From contig WFZZ01000006.1 of NCBI GenBank assembly GCA_015489315.1, forward strand, positions 1-36,797: a DNA stretch of 36,797 nt, in the 5' to 3' direction. The notes beneath the pieces are model-generated. The model searched no databases. It was given only the letters and a program-made list of their open reading frames with translations, and was not told the origin of the DNA. This document shows, piece after piece, positions 1 to 7,361 of the stretch. The number at the start of each line of letters is the position of its first letter. Position 1 is the stretch's first letter. Origin of the DNA: Deltaproteobacteria bacterium (GTDB taxonomy: Bacteria > Desulfobacterota > Dissulfuribacteria > Dissulfuribacterales > QOAL01). Both the position numbers and the translations under genes were made by a program.

Positions 1-246
1 AGTTACTACTGTGCGAAATGCATATATAACATCTTTAGGTATTTTTTTATTCCAATATTTACACTCACAAAGATAAACCATAGCAGGAGTACTACAAACA
101 TCCTCTACATATACATCGATTTTCTTGGTACCTCTTGCTAATTTAATCTCCTTTTCCAGTTCTGTTTTGCAACCAATTTCATCAAATAACTGCTTAACAA
201 GATCCTGTAATTCCTTCCAATTTTGTGGTTCCCTGTCAAAGATCAT
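1..246 (-). CDS. PD-(D/E)XK restriction-endonuclease-like protein, partial (integron cassette 2)
   Basis: Open reading frame absent from the ORF track because it runs off the left edge: 82 codons from an ATG at 246, with no stop. The start has an AAGG ribosome-binding site about 7 nt upstream and an in-frame TAG two codons upstream, so this start is firm. The visible part reads MIFDREPQNWKELQ, then KKIDVYVED, then VYLCECKYW. The spacing of the Asp and the E-C-K triplet matches the D...ExK core of Mrr/type IV-like restriction endonuclease folds. It lies just inside the second cassette of the integron, reading away from the integrase. The C-terminal part is missing from the window, so the substrate cannot be judged; a defence nuclease is plausible but inferred. 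Confidence 0.6.
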   Translation of the reverse strand, partial: MIFDREPQNWKELQDLVKQLFDEIGCKTELEKEIKLARGTKKIDVYVEDVCSTPAMVYLCECKYWNKKIPKDVIYAFRTVVT

Positions 247-335
247 ATACTACCTTGCCAACATTTCTTTTAATTAGATTGGATCTCCAATAAAAGCTTT
301 CATGTTAATGAACTCTGAGATATTTGCAGCTAGTA

Positions 336-408
336 AGCCAACGTCCAGGGTCACTTGCCGCTGTGGAGCGCCAGCGGAACAGCGGTCAAGTGGACCCGTT
401 TGTTAGCG
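336..408 (-). other. attC recombination site of integron cassette 1
   Basis: Read on the minus strand it begins with CGCTAAC (R'' box, 408-402) and ends with GTTGGCT (R' box, 342-336). Between them is an imperfect inverted repeat: GGGTCACTTGCCGCTGT at 348-364 pairs with ACAGCGGTCAAGTGGACCC at 379-397. The right arm has two unpaired bases, one T (386) and one G (392 or 393), on the plus strand. Extrahelical bases on one strand are the hallmark of folded attC sites. The R'' box is the exact reverse complement of the cassette's far end at 1127-1133, as expected if the cassette was once a circle. The next cassette's first bases are TTGGCT. Confidence 0.88.
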
Positions 409-424
409 AATAATATATTTTATT

Positions 425-619
425 TCAAGTGGATATATCCATTTTTAACACTTTGTCATGAATGTCTACAATCCCCAAACTTTTAATATCCCCTCTGATC
501 TTCTGAACCAATATCTCAAAATCTGAATCGCATGACGAAGAATAATAATCTTTTGCTTCCCATAATTCTTGTAATATATGATCTGTCTCTTTAATCTCAA
601 TATCTTCTTTTCTATTCAT
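425..619 (-). CDS. Small acidic protein, putative antitoxin-like partner of the PIN protein
   Basis: A 64-residue protein whose ATG lies inside the 3' end of the PIN gene (8-bp overlap, different frame), so translation is probably coupled. It is rich in charged residues, with a predicted helical middle around LQELWEAKDYY followed by D-F-E-I-L-V-Q-K-I. This resembles the short proteins often found downstream of this PIN group, with a pattern of E-x-R/A-x-A-x-D...(D)-L/I-x-x-I (from memory). There is no recognisable DNA-binding fold. An antitoxin role is inferred from position only; the toxin-first order is the reverse of classical vapBC. It ends 17 bp before the attC site. Confidence 0.6.
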   Translation of the reverse strand: MNRKEDIEIKETDHILQELWEAKDYYSSSCDSDFEILVQKIRGDIKSLGIVDIHDKVLKMDIST

Positions 620-1082
620 TGACTATCTCCTGTGGCGTACATATTGTCGGAACTACCAAACCTGCATCGAAAGAAATTTTCTGCAATTTTCGTATAAAGT
701 GAGCGTTAGCTAAGTGCCTACAATTCCACGTTAAAAGAAAATCCATTTGATAATGTGTTGCTATGGCAACATGTAACGCATCATCTCTAGCCTTTTCAGG
801 TAGCAGTGCTTTCCTAAAAAAGAGCTCTGCTAATTCAATACATTCCTTTGTGATTTTCAATACTTTAATTTCTTTTGCAACATCTATTCTCAACTTAACT
901 GCTCTTTCATCTCCACGTGAACATTCCGCCAACACCAATTCAGAAATGAAAATATTGTACTTATTTCTTTCACTATCCCACCAATCATATGTAATTTTTT
1001 GACGCGCAGCCGATATTAAATTATTACTCGGCCGTGCAACAAGATAGCTAATTATTGATGTTTCAATATATAAATATTCCAT
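612..1082 (-). CDS. PIN-domain ribonuclease, VapC-like toxin
   Basis: A 156-residue PIN-domain protein. The N-terminus is MEYLYIETSIISYL, where Glu7 stands at the first acidic position that is Asp in most VapC. Further acidic residues are at SELVLAE (about 48-53) and ARDDALHVA (100-101), followed by LLTWNCRHLAN (N120), so the usual acidic cluster for metal-dependent RNA cleavage is present. Family knowledge: VapC-type PIN proteins cleave tRNA or rRNA and are neutralised by a partner. The start has AAGGGA about 5 nt upstream. It is the first gene after attI in the integron, the best-expressed position in an array. The partner overlaps its 3' end rather than preceding it. Confidence 0.85.
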   Translation of the reverse strand: MEYLYIETSIISYLVARPSNNLISAARQKITYDWWDSERNKYNIFISELVLAECSRGDERAVKLRIDVAKEIKVLKITKECIELAELFFRKALLPEKARDDALHVAIATHYQMDFLLTWNCRHLANAHFIRKLQKISFDAGLVVPTICTPQEIVNE

Positions 1083-1126
1083 CTATTCCCTTTTGCATAC
1101 AGTTTGGCAACTTAATATAATTTTAC

Positions 1127-1133
1127 CGCTAAC
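1127..1133 (-). other. attI/cassette junction (GTTAGCG crossover site)
   Basis: On the minus strand this reads G/TTAGCG. The G at 1133 would belong to attI and TTAGCG is the start of cassette 1. It is an exact complement of the R'' box of that cassette's attC. It lies about 315 bp from the integrase start, in the expected attI position between intI and the array. The last base differs from strict GTTRRRY, but GTTAGCG-like ends occur in non-class-1 integrons (from memory). Confidence 0.75.
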
Positions 1134-1448
1134 ATTACCTTATTAGACATCATCGAAATTTTTTTAGCACGTAATAATTGTTGGAGCAAGGGAAAATTTT
1201 TGAGGCACTTTATTTCTGAACCTACTGAGTATGAATGATGTTTCGTTAAATTAGGTGCACTTTGCTTTTGCAGAATAGAAAAAGCATTGTAGAGCAATAT
1301 CAGATAATTAAGCAGCAAATGAAGTGATTTTTTTGACGTTAGACTGATATGGTTCAAGTACCTGTTTAAAATTCCACTTACAAAAATATTTGTTTAATGT
1401 TATGGTTATATTAAAAATATTTTGCTCAACACAATAAATTCTTGTGTC
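1134..1448. other. attI / promoter region of the integron, no gene
   Basis: Intergenic AT-rich stretch between the cassette junction and intI. It should hold attI, the cassette promoter (reading left) and the integrase promoter (reading right). I could not find a convincing -35/-10 pair for either, nor a clear LexA box. The 81-aa minus-strand ORF listed at 1112-1357 crosses the recombination junction and has no family signature, so I do not call it. Confidence 0.5.
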
Positions 1449-2705
1449 ATGAATAATAAAAAAAATGATATTTTTGATGATTTTGAAATTTTTTTGATAC
1501 AAAATAACTTTCCTGAAAGGCAAGTGCCGTTTTATGTTACATGGGTAAAGAAGGGGTTAAAGTTTTTCCGAAAAGGTTCTGGAGCAAGATTGAATTCCGA
1601 TGAAACTAATAGATTTTTGAAAAGTCTTTCTGAAAGGTTTTCCGACTGGCAGATCAGACAGGCTCAAGAGGCCATAAAACTTTATCATTTTTTTCTTGAT
1701 AAAGAATTGAATAAAGAAAAGGGTTTTCCTTCTCAGAACAAAAAGGCGTGGGATGAGTGCATTTCCAGAATGAAGAAAAGGATAAGGCTAAAGCACATGT
1801 CTTACCGAACTGAAAAGGCATATATTTCATGGGCTGAGAGATTTATGCACTTTACGGATTTTAAGGAGCCGACATCTCTCGCCAGCCATGATTTGCAAAA
1901 CTATTTGACGTACCTGGCAGTTGAAAGACAGGTTGCTCCTTCGACTCAAAATCAGGCATTGAATGCTCTGGTCTTTCTTTTTGGAAATGTCCTCGGCATA
2001 GATGTAAAAGATGCTATAGATGCTGTAAGGGCCAAGGAAAAAAGACGCCTTCCTGTAGTATTGTCTCAAGATGAAGTGCAAAGAATAATGGAAAATCTGA
2101 CAGGTGTTTACAAGTTGATAGGTAAGCTCATTTATGGATGTGGTCTTAGGCTTCAAGAAGCGGTGACGCTCAGGGTAAAGGATATTGACCTTAAAAGGCT
2201 GGTTCTAACAGTTAGACAAGGGAAGGGAGACAGGGACAGGGTTACGGTTCTTCCGGAAACTCTTGTTGAGCCTTTGAAAGGACACTTGGCAACCATCAGA
2301 AAAATTTATGAAAATGACAGGAAGGATGACATACCAGGTGTTTATCTTCCAACTGGACTTGAAAGAAAGTATCCAGATGCAGGAAAGAGCTGGGAGTGGT
2401 TCTGGGTATTTCCATCAAAAAGGCTTTCTGTAGATCCAATTTCAGTAGTTGTGAGAAGGCATCATATTAACCCTTCTGCCATGCAAAGGGCATTTAAAAA
2501 AGCAATAAAGGCAGCCGAGATACCTAAAAATGCAAGTGTCCATTCATTAAGACACAGCTTTGCCACACACCTTTTGGAATCAGGTTATGACATTAGGACA
2601 GTGCAAGAGCTTTTGGGGCACAAACATATCCAGACCACCATGATTTATACCCATGTTGCAAAGAAAAATATCCTTGGCGTGGTCAGTCCCCTTGATAAAA
2701 TGTAA
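1449..2705 (+). CDS. intI: Integron integrase, site-specific tyrosine recombinase
   Basis: Tyrosine recombinase of the IntI group, 418 aa from ATG 1449; the track uses a TTG at 1422 and neither start has a clear ribosome site. The catalytic set is visible: Arg in GCGLRLQEAV, Lys in GKGDRDR, His/Arg in HSLRHSF, His in LLGHKH, Tyr nucleophile in MIYTHV (about residue 400). The IntI-specific insertion between patches II and III is present (VYLPTGLERKYP, then WEWFWVFPSKRLSVDP, then RRHHINPSAMQRA). The core-binding domain starts near SYRTEKAYISWAERF, leaving roughly 90-100 extra N-terminal residues compared with the ~337-aa IntI1. It integrates and excises cassettes at attI and attC. It is convergent with the MFS gene, 18 bp apart. 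Confidence 0.95.
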   Translation: MNNKKNDIFDDFEIFLIQNNFPERQVPFYVTWVKKGLKFFRKGSGARLNSDETNRFLKSLSERFSDWQIRQAQEAIKLYHFFLDKELNKEKGFPSQNKKAWDECISRMKKRIRLKHMSYRTEKAYISWAERFMHFTDFKEPTSLASHDLQNYLTYLAVERQVAPSTQNQALNALVFLFGNVLGIDVKDAIDAVRAKEKRRLPVVLSQDEVQRIMENLTGVYKLIGKLIYGCGLRLQEAVTLRVKDIDLKRLVLTVRQGKGDRDRVTVLPETLVEPLKGHLATIRKIYENDRKDDIPGVYLPTGLERKYPDAGKSWEWFWVFPSKRLSVDPISVVVRRHHINPSAMQRAFKKAIKAAEIPKNASVHSLRHSFATHLLESGYDIRTVQELLGHKHIQTTMIYTHVAKKNILGVVSPLDKM

Positions 2706-2723
2706 CCAATCTCTGAAAATTTT

Positions 2724-3950
2724 TTAGGGCTTATTTCTTTTTGTAAATAAAATCAAGCAGATAAAAAAGGAAACCGCCGAAAAGATAACTATAGTCTGTC
2801 TTATTCCGATCTCGTCTGCAATTTTTCCCTGTAAAAGGCTTCCAAAGGGAAAAAGGCCCATGAAGGATGTGGTGAAAAGTCCCATTAGCCGCCCTCTCAA
2901 TTTGTCTTTGGCCTCTATTTGGAGGATGCTTATTGCACTTGTTGAGGTGATTACCATGATGAATCCGCTGACAAATAAGAATATACAGGCCTCAAGGAAG
3001 CTTTGAGAAATTGCAAAAAGACAAAGGGATAATGGAAAAAGGAAACAGCCGAGAAGCCACCAGCTCTTTCTGTTGCCGCCATGCCCAAAGATGGCCACAA
3101 AGATTGCGCCAAAAAGCGCGCCAAGGCCGTTTGCCGCACACATGAAGCCATATTCTTTTGCATTAAGTCCGAGGATATTACGTCCAAAGGATGGTAAAAG
3201 TATTGAATATGGAAGAAGCATGATTCCAAAGGCCATTATGGCCAGAAGGATTTTTAAGAGAAAGGGACGCTTTCTTATAAAATAGAAAAGCTCCTGAAAA
3301 GATACTATTATGGATTCTCCTTTATTGCCAAGGGGTTCGTCAAAGGACCTGTATCTTTTTTTTATAAAGAAAAGTGAACACATTATTGCAAGGGCAGAGG
3401 TAGCCTTAAAATAAAAGCAATCTGCCATGAGACCTGCACTCATAAGGATGCCCGCAAGGGCAGGGCCACAAAATCTTGCAATGTTGAAAACAGTTGAGTG
3501 AAGGGCAATGCCATTGGTTATATCTTTTCCCCCAACAAGGTCAAATACAAGAGACTGCCTTGCAGGAACTTCAAAGGACATGCCTGTACCAAGAAGAAGG
3601 GCAAGAAAAAGTATCCAGGAAAAGGTTATTTGATGGGTCTGGACCAGAAAGCCAAAGGCCATTGCCTGAATAAAAATCAGGGTATGGATCAAGAGTAAAA
3701 ACGAGACCTTAGGGAATCTATCTGCCAGAAGGCCTCCCATTATGGAAAAAAAAAGGACTGGAAGCCCTGAAACTGCCCCGAGAATTCCCACATGAAAGGA
3801 GGAGCCAGTAAGCTCAAGGACAAGCCACCTTTGGGCAGTGCCCTGGACCCATGTGCCCAGAAGGGAGATGGCCTGCCCGATTATAAAGACCCTGAATCCT
3901 AAGTGTCTAAGGCTTGAAAGGGCCTTTGGGTAGCCCTTGTTTTCGATCAT
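2724..3950 (-). CDS. MFS transporter, EntS/MFS_3-like efflux permease
   Basis: A 408-residue polytopic membrane protein with about 12 hydrophobic segments. The N-terminus ([20 protein letters not shown]) and the loop [10 protein letters not shown] after helix 2 fit the MFS_3 / enterobactin-exporter-like family. The loop [12 protein letters not shown] separates the two six-helix halves. The substrate is unknown. Its ATG overlaps the hemB stop (ATGA-type overlap, 3947-3950), so it is the last gene of the minus-strand operon and probably translationally coupled to hemB. Export of a tetrapyrrole-related compound would be pure inference. Confidence 0.85.
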   Translation of the reverse strand: MIENKGYPKALSSLRHLGFRVFIIGQAISLLGTWVQGTAQRWLVLELTGSSFHVGILGAVSGLPVLFFSIMGGLLADRFPKVSFLLLIHTLIFIQAMAFGFLVQTHQITFSWILFLALLLGTGMSFEVPARQSLVFDLVGGKDITNGIALHSTVFNIARFCGPALAGILMSAGLMADCFYFKATSALAIMCSLFFIKKRYRSFDEPLGNKGESIIVSFQELFYFIRKRPFLLKILLAIMAFGIMLLPYSILLPSFGRNILGLNAKEYGFMCAANGLGALFGAIFVAIFGHGGNRKSWWLLGCFLFPLSLCLFAISQSFLEACIFLFVSGFIMVITSTSAISILQIEAKDKLRGRLMGLFTTSFMGLFPFGSLLQGKIADEIGIRQTIVIFSAVSFFICLILFTKRNKP

Positions 3951-4945
3951 GAAAGAGAGTTTACACTTTTCGCAAAATCCTTTGCAAAATATGTGATAAT
4001 AAGGTCTGCTCCTGCCCTTCTGAAAGCAATGAGGGATTCAAAGACGACCTGTTCTTCTGAAAGCCATCCGTTTTGAGCTGCTGCCTTTATCATGGAGTAT
4101 TCCCCGCTGACCTGATAGGCAGCAATCGGAAGGGTAAATTCCTGTCTCAATAGGCTTATGATGTCCAAATAGGGCATTCCTGGTTTTACCATCAGGATGT
4201 CTGCACCTTCTTCCATGTCGAGAGTTGCTTCTCTAAGGGCCTCGCGTCTATTGGCAATATCCATCTGGTAGGAACGCCTGTCTCCAAATTGCGGCGCACA
4301 CTCTGCTGCGTCCCTAAAGGGGCCGTAAAAGCTAGATGCATATTTTACTGCATAGGACATTATAGGCACATGTTCAAAGCCATTTTCATCAAGGGCCTCG
4401 CGAATGGCTCCAACCCTTCCGTCCATCATGTCAGATGGGGCAACCATGTCAGCTCCGGCCCTTGCATGGGATAATGCAATCTTCTGCAAAAGTTCCAAAG
4501 TAGCATCATTTTCAACCCTGAAATGGCCTTTCTTTTTATCCTTTATCACCACTCCACAATGGCCATGGGATGTATATTCACAAAGGCATACATCGGTAAT
4601 GACGACAAGCTCAGGAACCTCCTTCTTTATGGCTTCAATAGCCCTTTGAACTACTCCTGACTTTATCCAGGCATGGGAACCCTTGGAGTCTTTCTTTTCA
4701 GGGATGCCAAAAAGAAGGATGGCGGGTATTCCAAGGTCATAGGCCTCTTTGGCCTCTCTGATAATATTTTCAACAGACATTTGATAGACGCCTGGCATGG
4801 AGGATATAGGTTCCTTAACATTCTTTCCTGCAGTAACGAAAAGGGGATAGATGAGGTGGTCAGTGGAAATAGATGTTTCTCTGACCATTGCCCGTAATTT
4901 GTCTGTTTGCCTCAACCTTCTTGCTCTATATTCTGGAAACATCAT
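3947..4945 (-). CDS. hemB: Delta-aminolevulinic acid dehydratase (porphobilinogen synthase)
   Basis: Condenses two 5-aminolevulinate molecules into porphobilinogen in haem/siroheme synthesis. The Zn site [15 protein letters not shown] has the C-x-C-x7-C pattern of the zinc-dependent class. The two Schiff-base lysines are in [10 protein letters not shown] and [11 protein letters not shown]. The track start at 4957 is a GTG sitting directly on the AAGGAG ribosome site. ATG 4945 overlaps the TGA of the upstream receiver gene (ATGA) with the site about 11 nt upstream, giving 332 aa, so I prefer it. It is third in an operon with a ClpX-like ATPase and a receiver protein, an unusual setting for hemB. 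Confidence 0.95.
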   Translation of the reverse strand: MMFPEYRARRLRQTDKLRAMVRETSISTDHLIYPLFVTAGKNVKEPISSMPGVYQMSVENIIREAKEAYDLGIPAILLFGIPEKKDSKGSHAWIKSGVVQRAIEAIKKEVPELVVITDVCLCEYTSHGHCGVVIKDKKKGHFRVENDATLELLQKIALSHARAGADMVAPSDMMDGRVGAIREALDENGFEHVPIMSYAVKYASSFYGPFRDAAECAPQFGDRRSYQMDIANRREALREATLDMEEGADILMVKPGMPYLDIISLLRQEFTLPIAAYQVSGEYSMIKAAAQNGWLSEEQVVFESLIAFRRAGADLIITYFAKDFAKSVNSLS

Positions 4946-5316
4946 TTGAAAAGCCACTCCTTGATCTTTGATATTACAGGTTCTTCGTCCTTTAGTTCTT
5001 TAATGCAATCGTTACAACCTGCATCCTGAAATTTTTCCTGGTCTTCTTTTGAAAAATCAGGACAAATGACAATAATTGGAATCTTTTCAGTACTGGCGGA
5101 CTGTTTTAAAAGCACACTCACAGATTGCGCGTTAAGGATAGGAACATTTTTCCTTATGACAATAAGATCAGGTACTTCTTCCCTGGCAATATCAAAGCCA
5201 GCCTGGCCATCTTCCGCAACAATAAGCTTGAATTGCACCTCTTTGGCGATCTTGGAAAGCACATTTCTGGCTTCGGGTTTGTCATCCACTAATAATACAA
5301 CTGGCTTATCGCTCAT
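4942..5316 (-). CDS. Degenerate response-regulator receiver protein (pseudo-receiver)
   Basis: A single-domain CheY-like receiver of 124 aa with no output domain. The acidic pair DD at 11-12 is kept ([12 protein letters not shown]). At the phosphoacceptor position the sequence reads [10 protein letters not shown], with Arg55 where Asp is expected. The conserved Thr/Ser after beta-4 is Cys (IIVICPD), and the beta-5 Lys region is shifted ([10 protein letters not shown]). Phosphorylation at the usual site should be impossible, suggesting a constitutive protein-protein module. The start has AGGAGA about 6 nt upstream. It begins 10 bp after the ClpX-like gene and overlaps hemB by an ATGA, so the three are co-expressed. 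Confidence 0.88.
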   Translation of the reverse strand: MSDKPVVLLVDDKPEARNVLSKIAKEVQFKLIVAEDGQAGFDIAREEVPDLIVIRKNVPILNAQSVSVLLKQSASTEKIPIIVICPDFSKEDQEKFQDAGCNDCIKELKDEEPVISKIKEWLFK

Positions 5317-5326
5317 GGGATGTCTC

Positions 5327-7279
5327 CTAATTTTCGGATTCGTAGCAGATGCGAATCAGCCTATTTATAAAGAGTTCGGGATTTTCAACAGCATCCTTTG
5401 GTATATTAAACTGATTTTGGCCTGTTTTTTCCCTTATAAGAGTAAGGCCATATTCAAGGATGCTTATTAACCTTTCGCAGTGGGTGTAAAGGCTTGCTGG
5501 GTCGAACTTACATGCCTCAAGGATCTTATCGATGGCAGGATCATCAAAGGTAATTTCAATATCACATCTATTTAGAAAGGAGGTTTCGTAGCTTTTTATT
5601 TGTTGAATCCAGAAAAGCACATTGGAAGATGCCTCTTCTACAGTAAGGTCCTCTCTCAGGCAAAGATGTGCGATAAGCTCTTTTCTCATCTCGTTAAGGG
5701 AAATTCCCTGGTCTTTCCAAGAGGGCAATTTTTTAAGTGACAAGCCCTTAATGATCTCTTCCTTTTCTTCTTGAATAAGGGCCTCATATCGCTTTATTCG
5801 TTCCTGAGCATAAGGATTATCAAGAAGCCTTTTTAGTTCCCTTTCTGGATCTTCAACAAGTCTTTTTGTAACAACCAGAAAGTCAACATCAGTGGAAGGA
5901 AGCGCCTTTTCAAAGGGTAATAGTGCCCTTTCAATGACACTTACAAGGGCCCTTGCACCTGTTTTTTCCTGATAGGCCTTTTGGGCAAGAAGCCTCAGGG
6001 CATCTTCCTCGAATTTTAGATCAATACCATATGCCTTAAAGTCCTGCTTTTTGCTTACAATAACCGGGCTTTTGGGGTTTTTTAGTATCTCAAAAAGGTC
6101 ATTTTCAGTAAGCTCTTCAAGGACTGCAATTACCGGAAGCCTTCCAATGAACTCATTTTCAAAGCCAAATTCCACAAGGTCCTGAGGTTTAACCTTTTTA
6201 AGCCAATATTCTTCATCCTTGAGGTCAATATCTGCCCCGAAGCCAATACCCTGTTTGGATAGCCTTTTTTTTATGATTTCTGAAAGGCCATTAAAGGCGC
6301 CACTTACTATAAAGAGGATGTTTTTTGTGTTGATGGTCTTTTTCATCCTCTTTCCAGTCTTTCTGAAGTGCTCAATGGCCTCTAGCTGAGAAATCGGGTC
6401 ATGGGGGGTCTTAAGATCAACTTCTGTCTCTTCAAGGGGTTTTAAAAGGGCACGCTGAACACCTGCGCGGGAGACATCAGGCCCTCTAAATCCCTCTGAA
6501 GATGCAATTTTATCTATCTCGTCAATATAAACTATTCCATATTGGGCCCTTTCAATGTCTCCATCTGCCTCCTTGACAAGGTCTCTTATAAGGTCTTCAA
6601 CATCAGCGCCAACATAGCCGGTTTCACTGAATTTGGTTGCATCTCCCTTTACAAACGGGACCCCAAGCTTTGCTGCAATGAGTTTGATGATATAGGTCTT
6701 ACCAACCCCTGTGGGACCTATGAGGATGATATTGTTTTTGATATTTCCAACAGGATGCCTGTGTTTTCCTTTTTTATGCATATAGGAAATCTTGTTGAAA
6801 TGGGTACATATCTTTGTGGCAAGGATGGCCTTTGCCTCATCCTGCCTTACAACATATTCATCAAGATAGGCCTCAAGATCTTTGGGTTTTAGATTGAAAT
6901 TGATAACAGAATTTGTCTTTTTACTGGTGGAGGTGCCGTCTGTTTCTTCTGGTTTTGCCTGGCCTGGAAAGACCATCTGGGATATAACCTTTACTCTTCC
7001 GCCATACTTTTTGGCCAGATACTCGCTTATTTCTTTCTCTAGGGCCTTTTGAGACGGAAAAGGGCGTTCTCTTTCATCTTCAAGCTTTTCACCAGGGCCC
7101 TTCGGGGAATTTTTTTGGGCACCTTCTAATAGCTCATTAATTTCTGGTTTTTCACGGGCTTTCTGGGCCTCATCCCGTGAAGGCTTTTGGGCCTTTTTGC
7201 CCTTATCATTCATGTTCATAGAAGTCACTTTAACACAGCCAAAATCTATTCTCAACTTTCTGGACTTTTTATTTTCCAT
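5327..7279 (-). CDS. ClpX-like AAA+ ATPase lacking the zinc-binding domain, with C-terminal extension
   Basis: A 650-residue AAA+ protein. Walker A GPTGVGKT (188-195), pore loop GYVG (221-224), Walker B IVYIDEID (249-256), the IGF tripeptide that docks ClpX to ClpP (345-347, in QGIGFGAD), EFIGRLPV and the sensor-2 motif KTGAR (439-443) align well with ClpX. The N-terminal Cys4 zinc domain is missing: residues 1-125 are a charged, low-complexity Lys/Glu-rich segment with one Cys. The RKH pore-loop region is also different. About 170 residues follow the ClpX C-domain (from about 480), with no domain I recognise. It is probably an unfoldase, perhaps working with ClpP on special substrates. First gene of the minus-strand operon and divergent from guaA. 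Confidence 0.88.
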   Translation of the reverse strand: MENKKSRKLRIDFGCVKVTSMNMNDKGKKAQKPSRDEAQKAREKPEINELLEGAQKNSPKGPGEKLEDERERPFPSQKALEKEISEYLAKKYGGRVKVISQMVFPGQAKPEETDGTSTSKKTNSVINFNLKPKDLEAYLDEYVVRQDEAKAILATKICTHFNKISYMHKKGKHRHPVGNIKNNIILIGPTGVGKTYIIKLIAAKLGVPFVKGDATKFSETGYVGADVEDLIRDLVKEADGDIERAQYGIVYIDEIDKIASSEGFRGPDVSRAGVQRALLKPLEETEVDLKTPHDPISQLEAIEHFRKTGKRMKKTINTKNILFIVSGAFNGLSEIIKKRLSKQGIGFGADIDLKDEEYWLKKVKPQDLVEFGFENEFIGRLPVIAVLEELTENDLFEILKNPKSPVIVSKKQDFKAYGIDLKFEEDALRLLAQKAYQEKTGARALVSVIERALLPFEKALPSTDVDFLVVTKRLVEDPERELKRLLDNPYAQERIKRYEALIQEEKEEIIKGLSLKKLPSWKDQGISLNEMRKELIAHLCLREDLTVEEASSNVLFWIQQIKSYETSFLNRCDIEITFDDPAIDKILEACKFDPASLYTHCERLISILEYGLTLIREKTGQNQFNIPKDAVENPELFINRLIRICYESEN

Positions 7280-7361
7280 GTTTTCAGTTACTATTTCTTC
7301 TAAAAATCTTATTCTTAGGATTTTAATTTTTCAAAAAAACTTTAATCTTAAGAGGTTATAA

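Larger units (their letters stand above)
342..1132 (-). mobile_element. Integron gene cassette 1 (PIN toxin-like gene plus small partner)
   Basis: A 791-bp cassette bounded by two G/TTRRRY-like crossover points, 1133/1132 next to attI and 342/341 at the end of its attC. Joining base 342 to 1132 regenerates GTTAGCG, which pairs perfectly with the attC R'' CGCTAAC. Both genes inside read leftwards, away from intI, as in normal cassettes transcribed from an attI-side promoter. The base composition is visibly more AT-rich than the chromosomal genes to the right. Confidence 0.85.

Noticed and set aside
763-1002. 79-aa plus-strand ORF inside the PIN gene
   Set aside because: Antisense shadow of a clear PIN-domain gene.
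1112-1357. 81-aa minus-strand ORF next to intI
   Set aside because: It crosses the attI/cassette junction, has no ribosome site or family pattern, and would be rebuilt at each recombination.
1134-1448. LexA box controlling intI
   Set aside because: No convincing match to any LexA motif I know; many integrases have one, but I cannot support it here.
7280-7361. Possible purine riboswitch or operator before guaA
   Set aside because: Only 82 bp; a loose AT-rich inverted repeat but no riboswitch core is visible.
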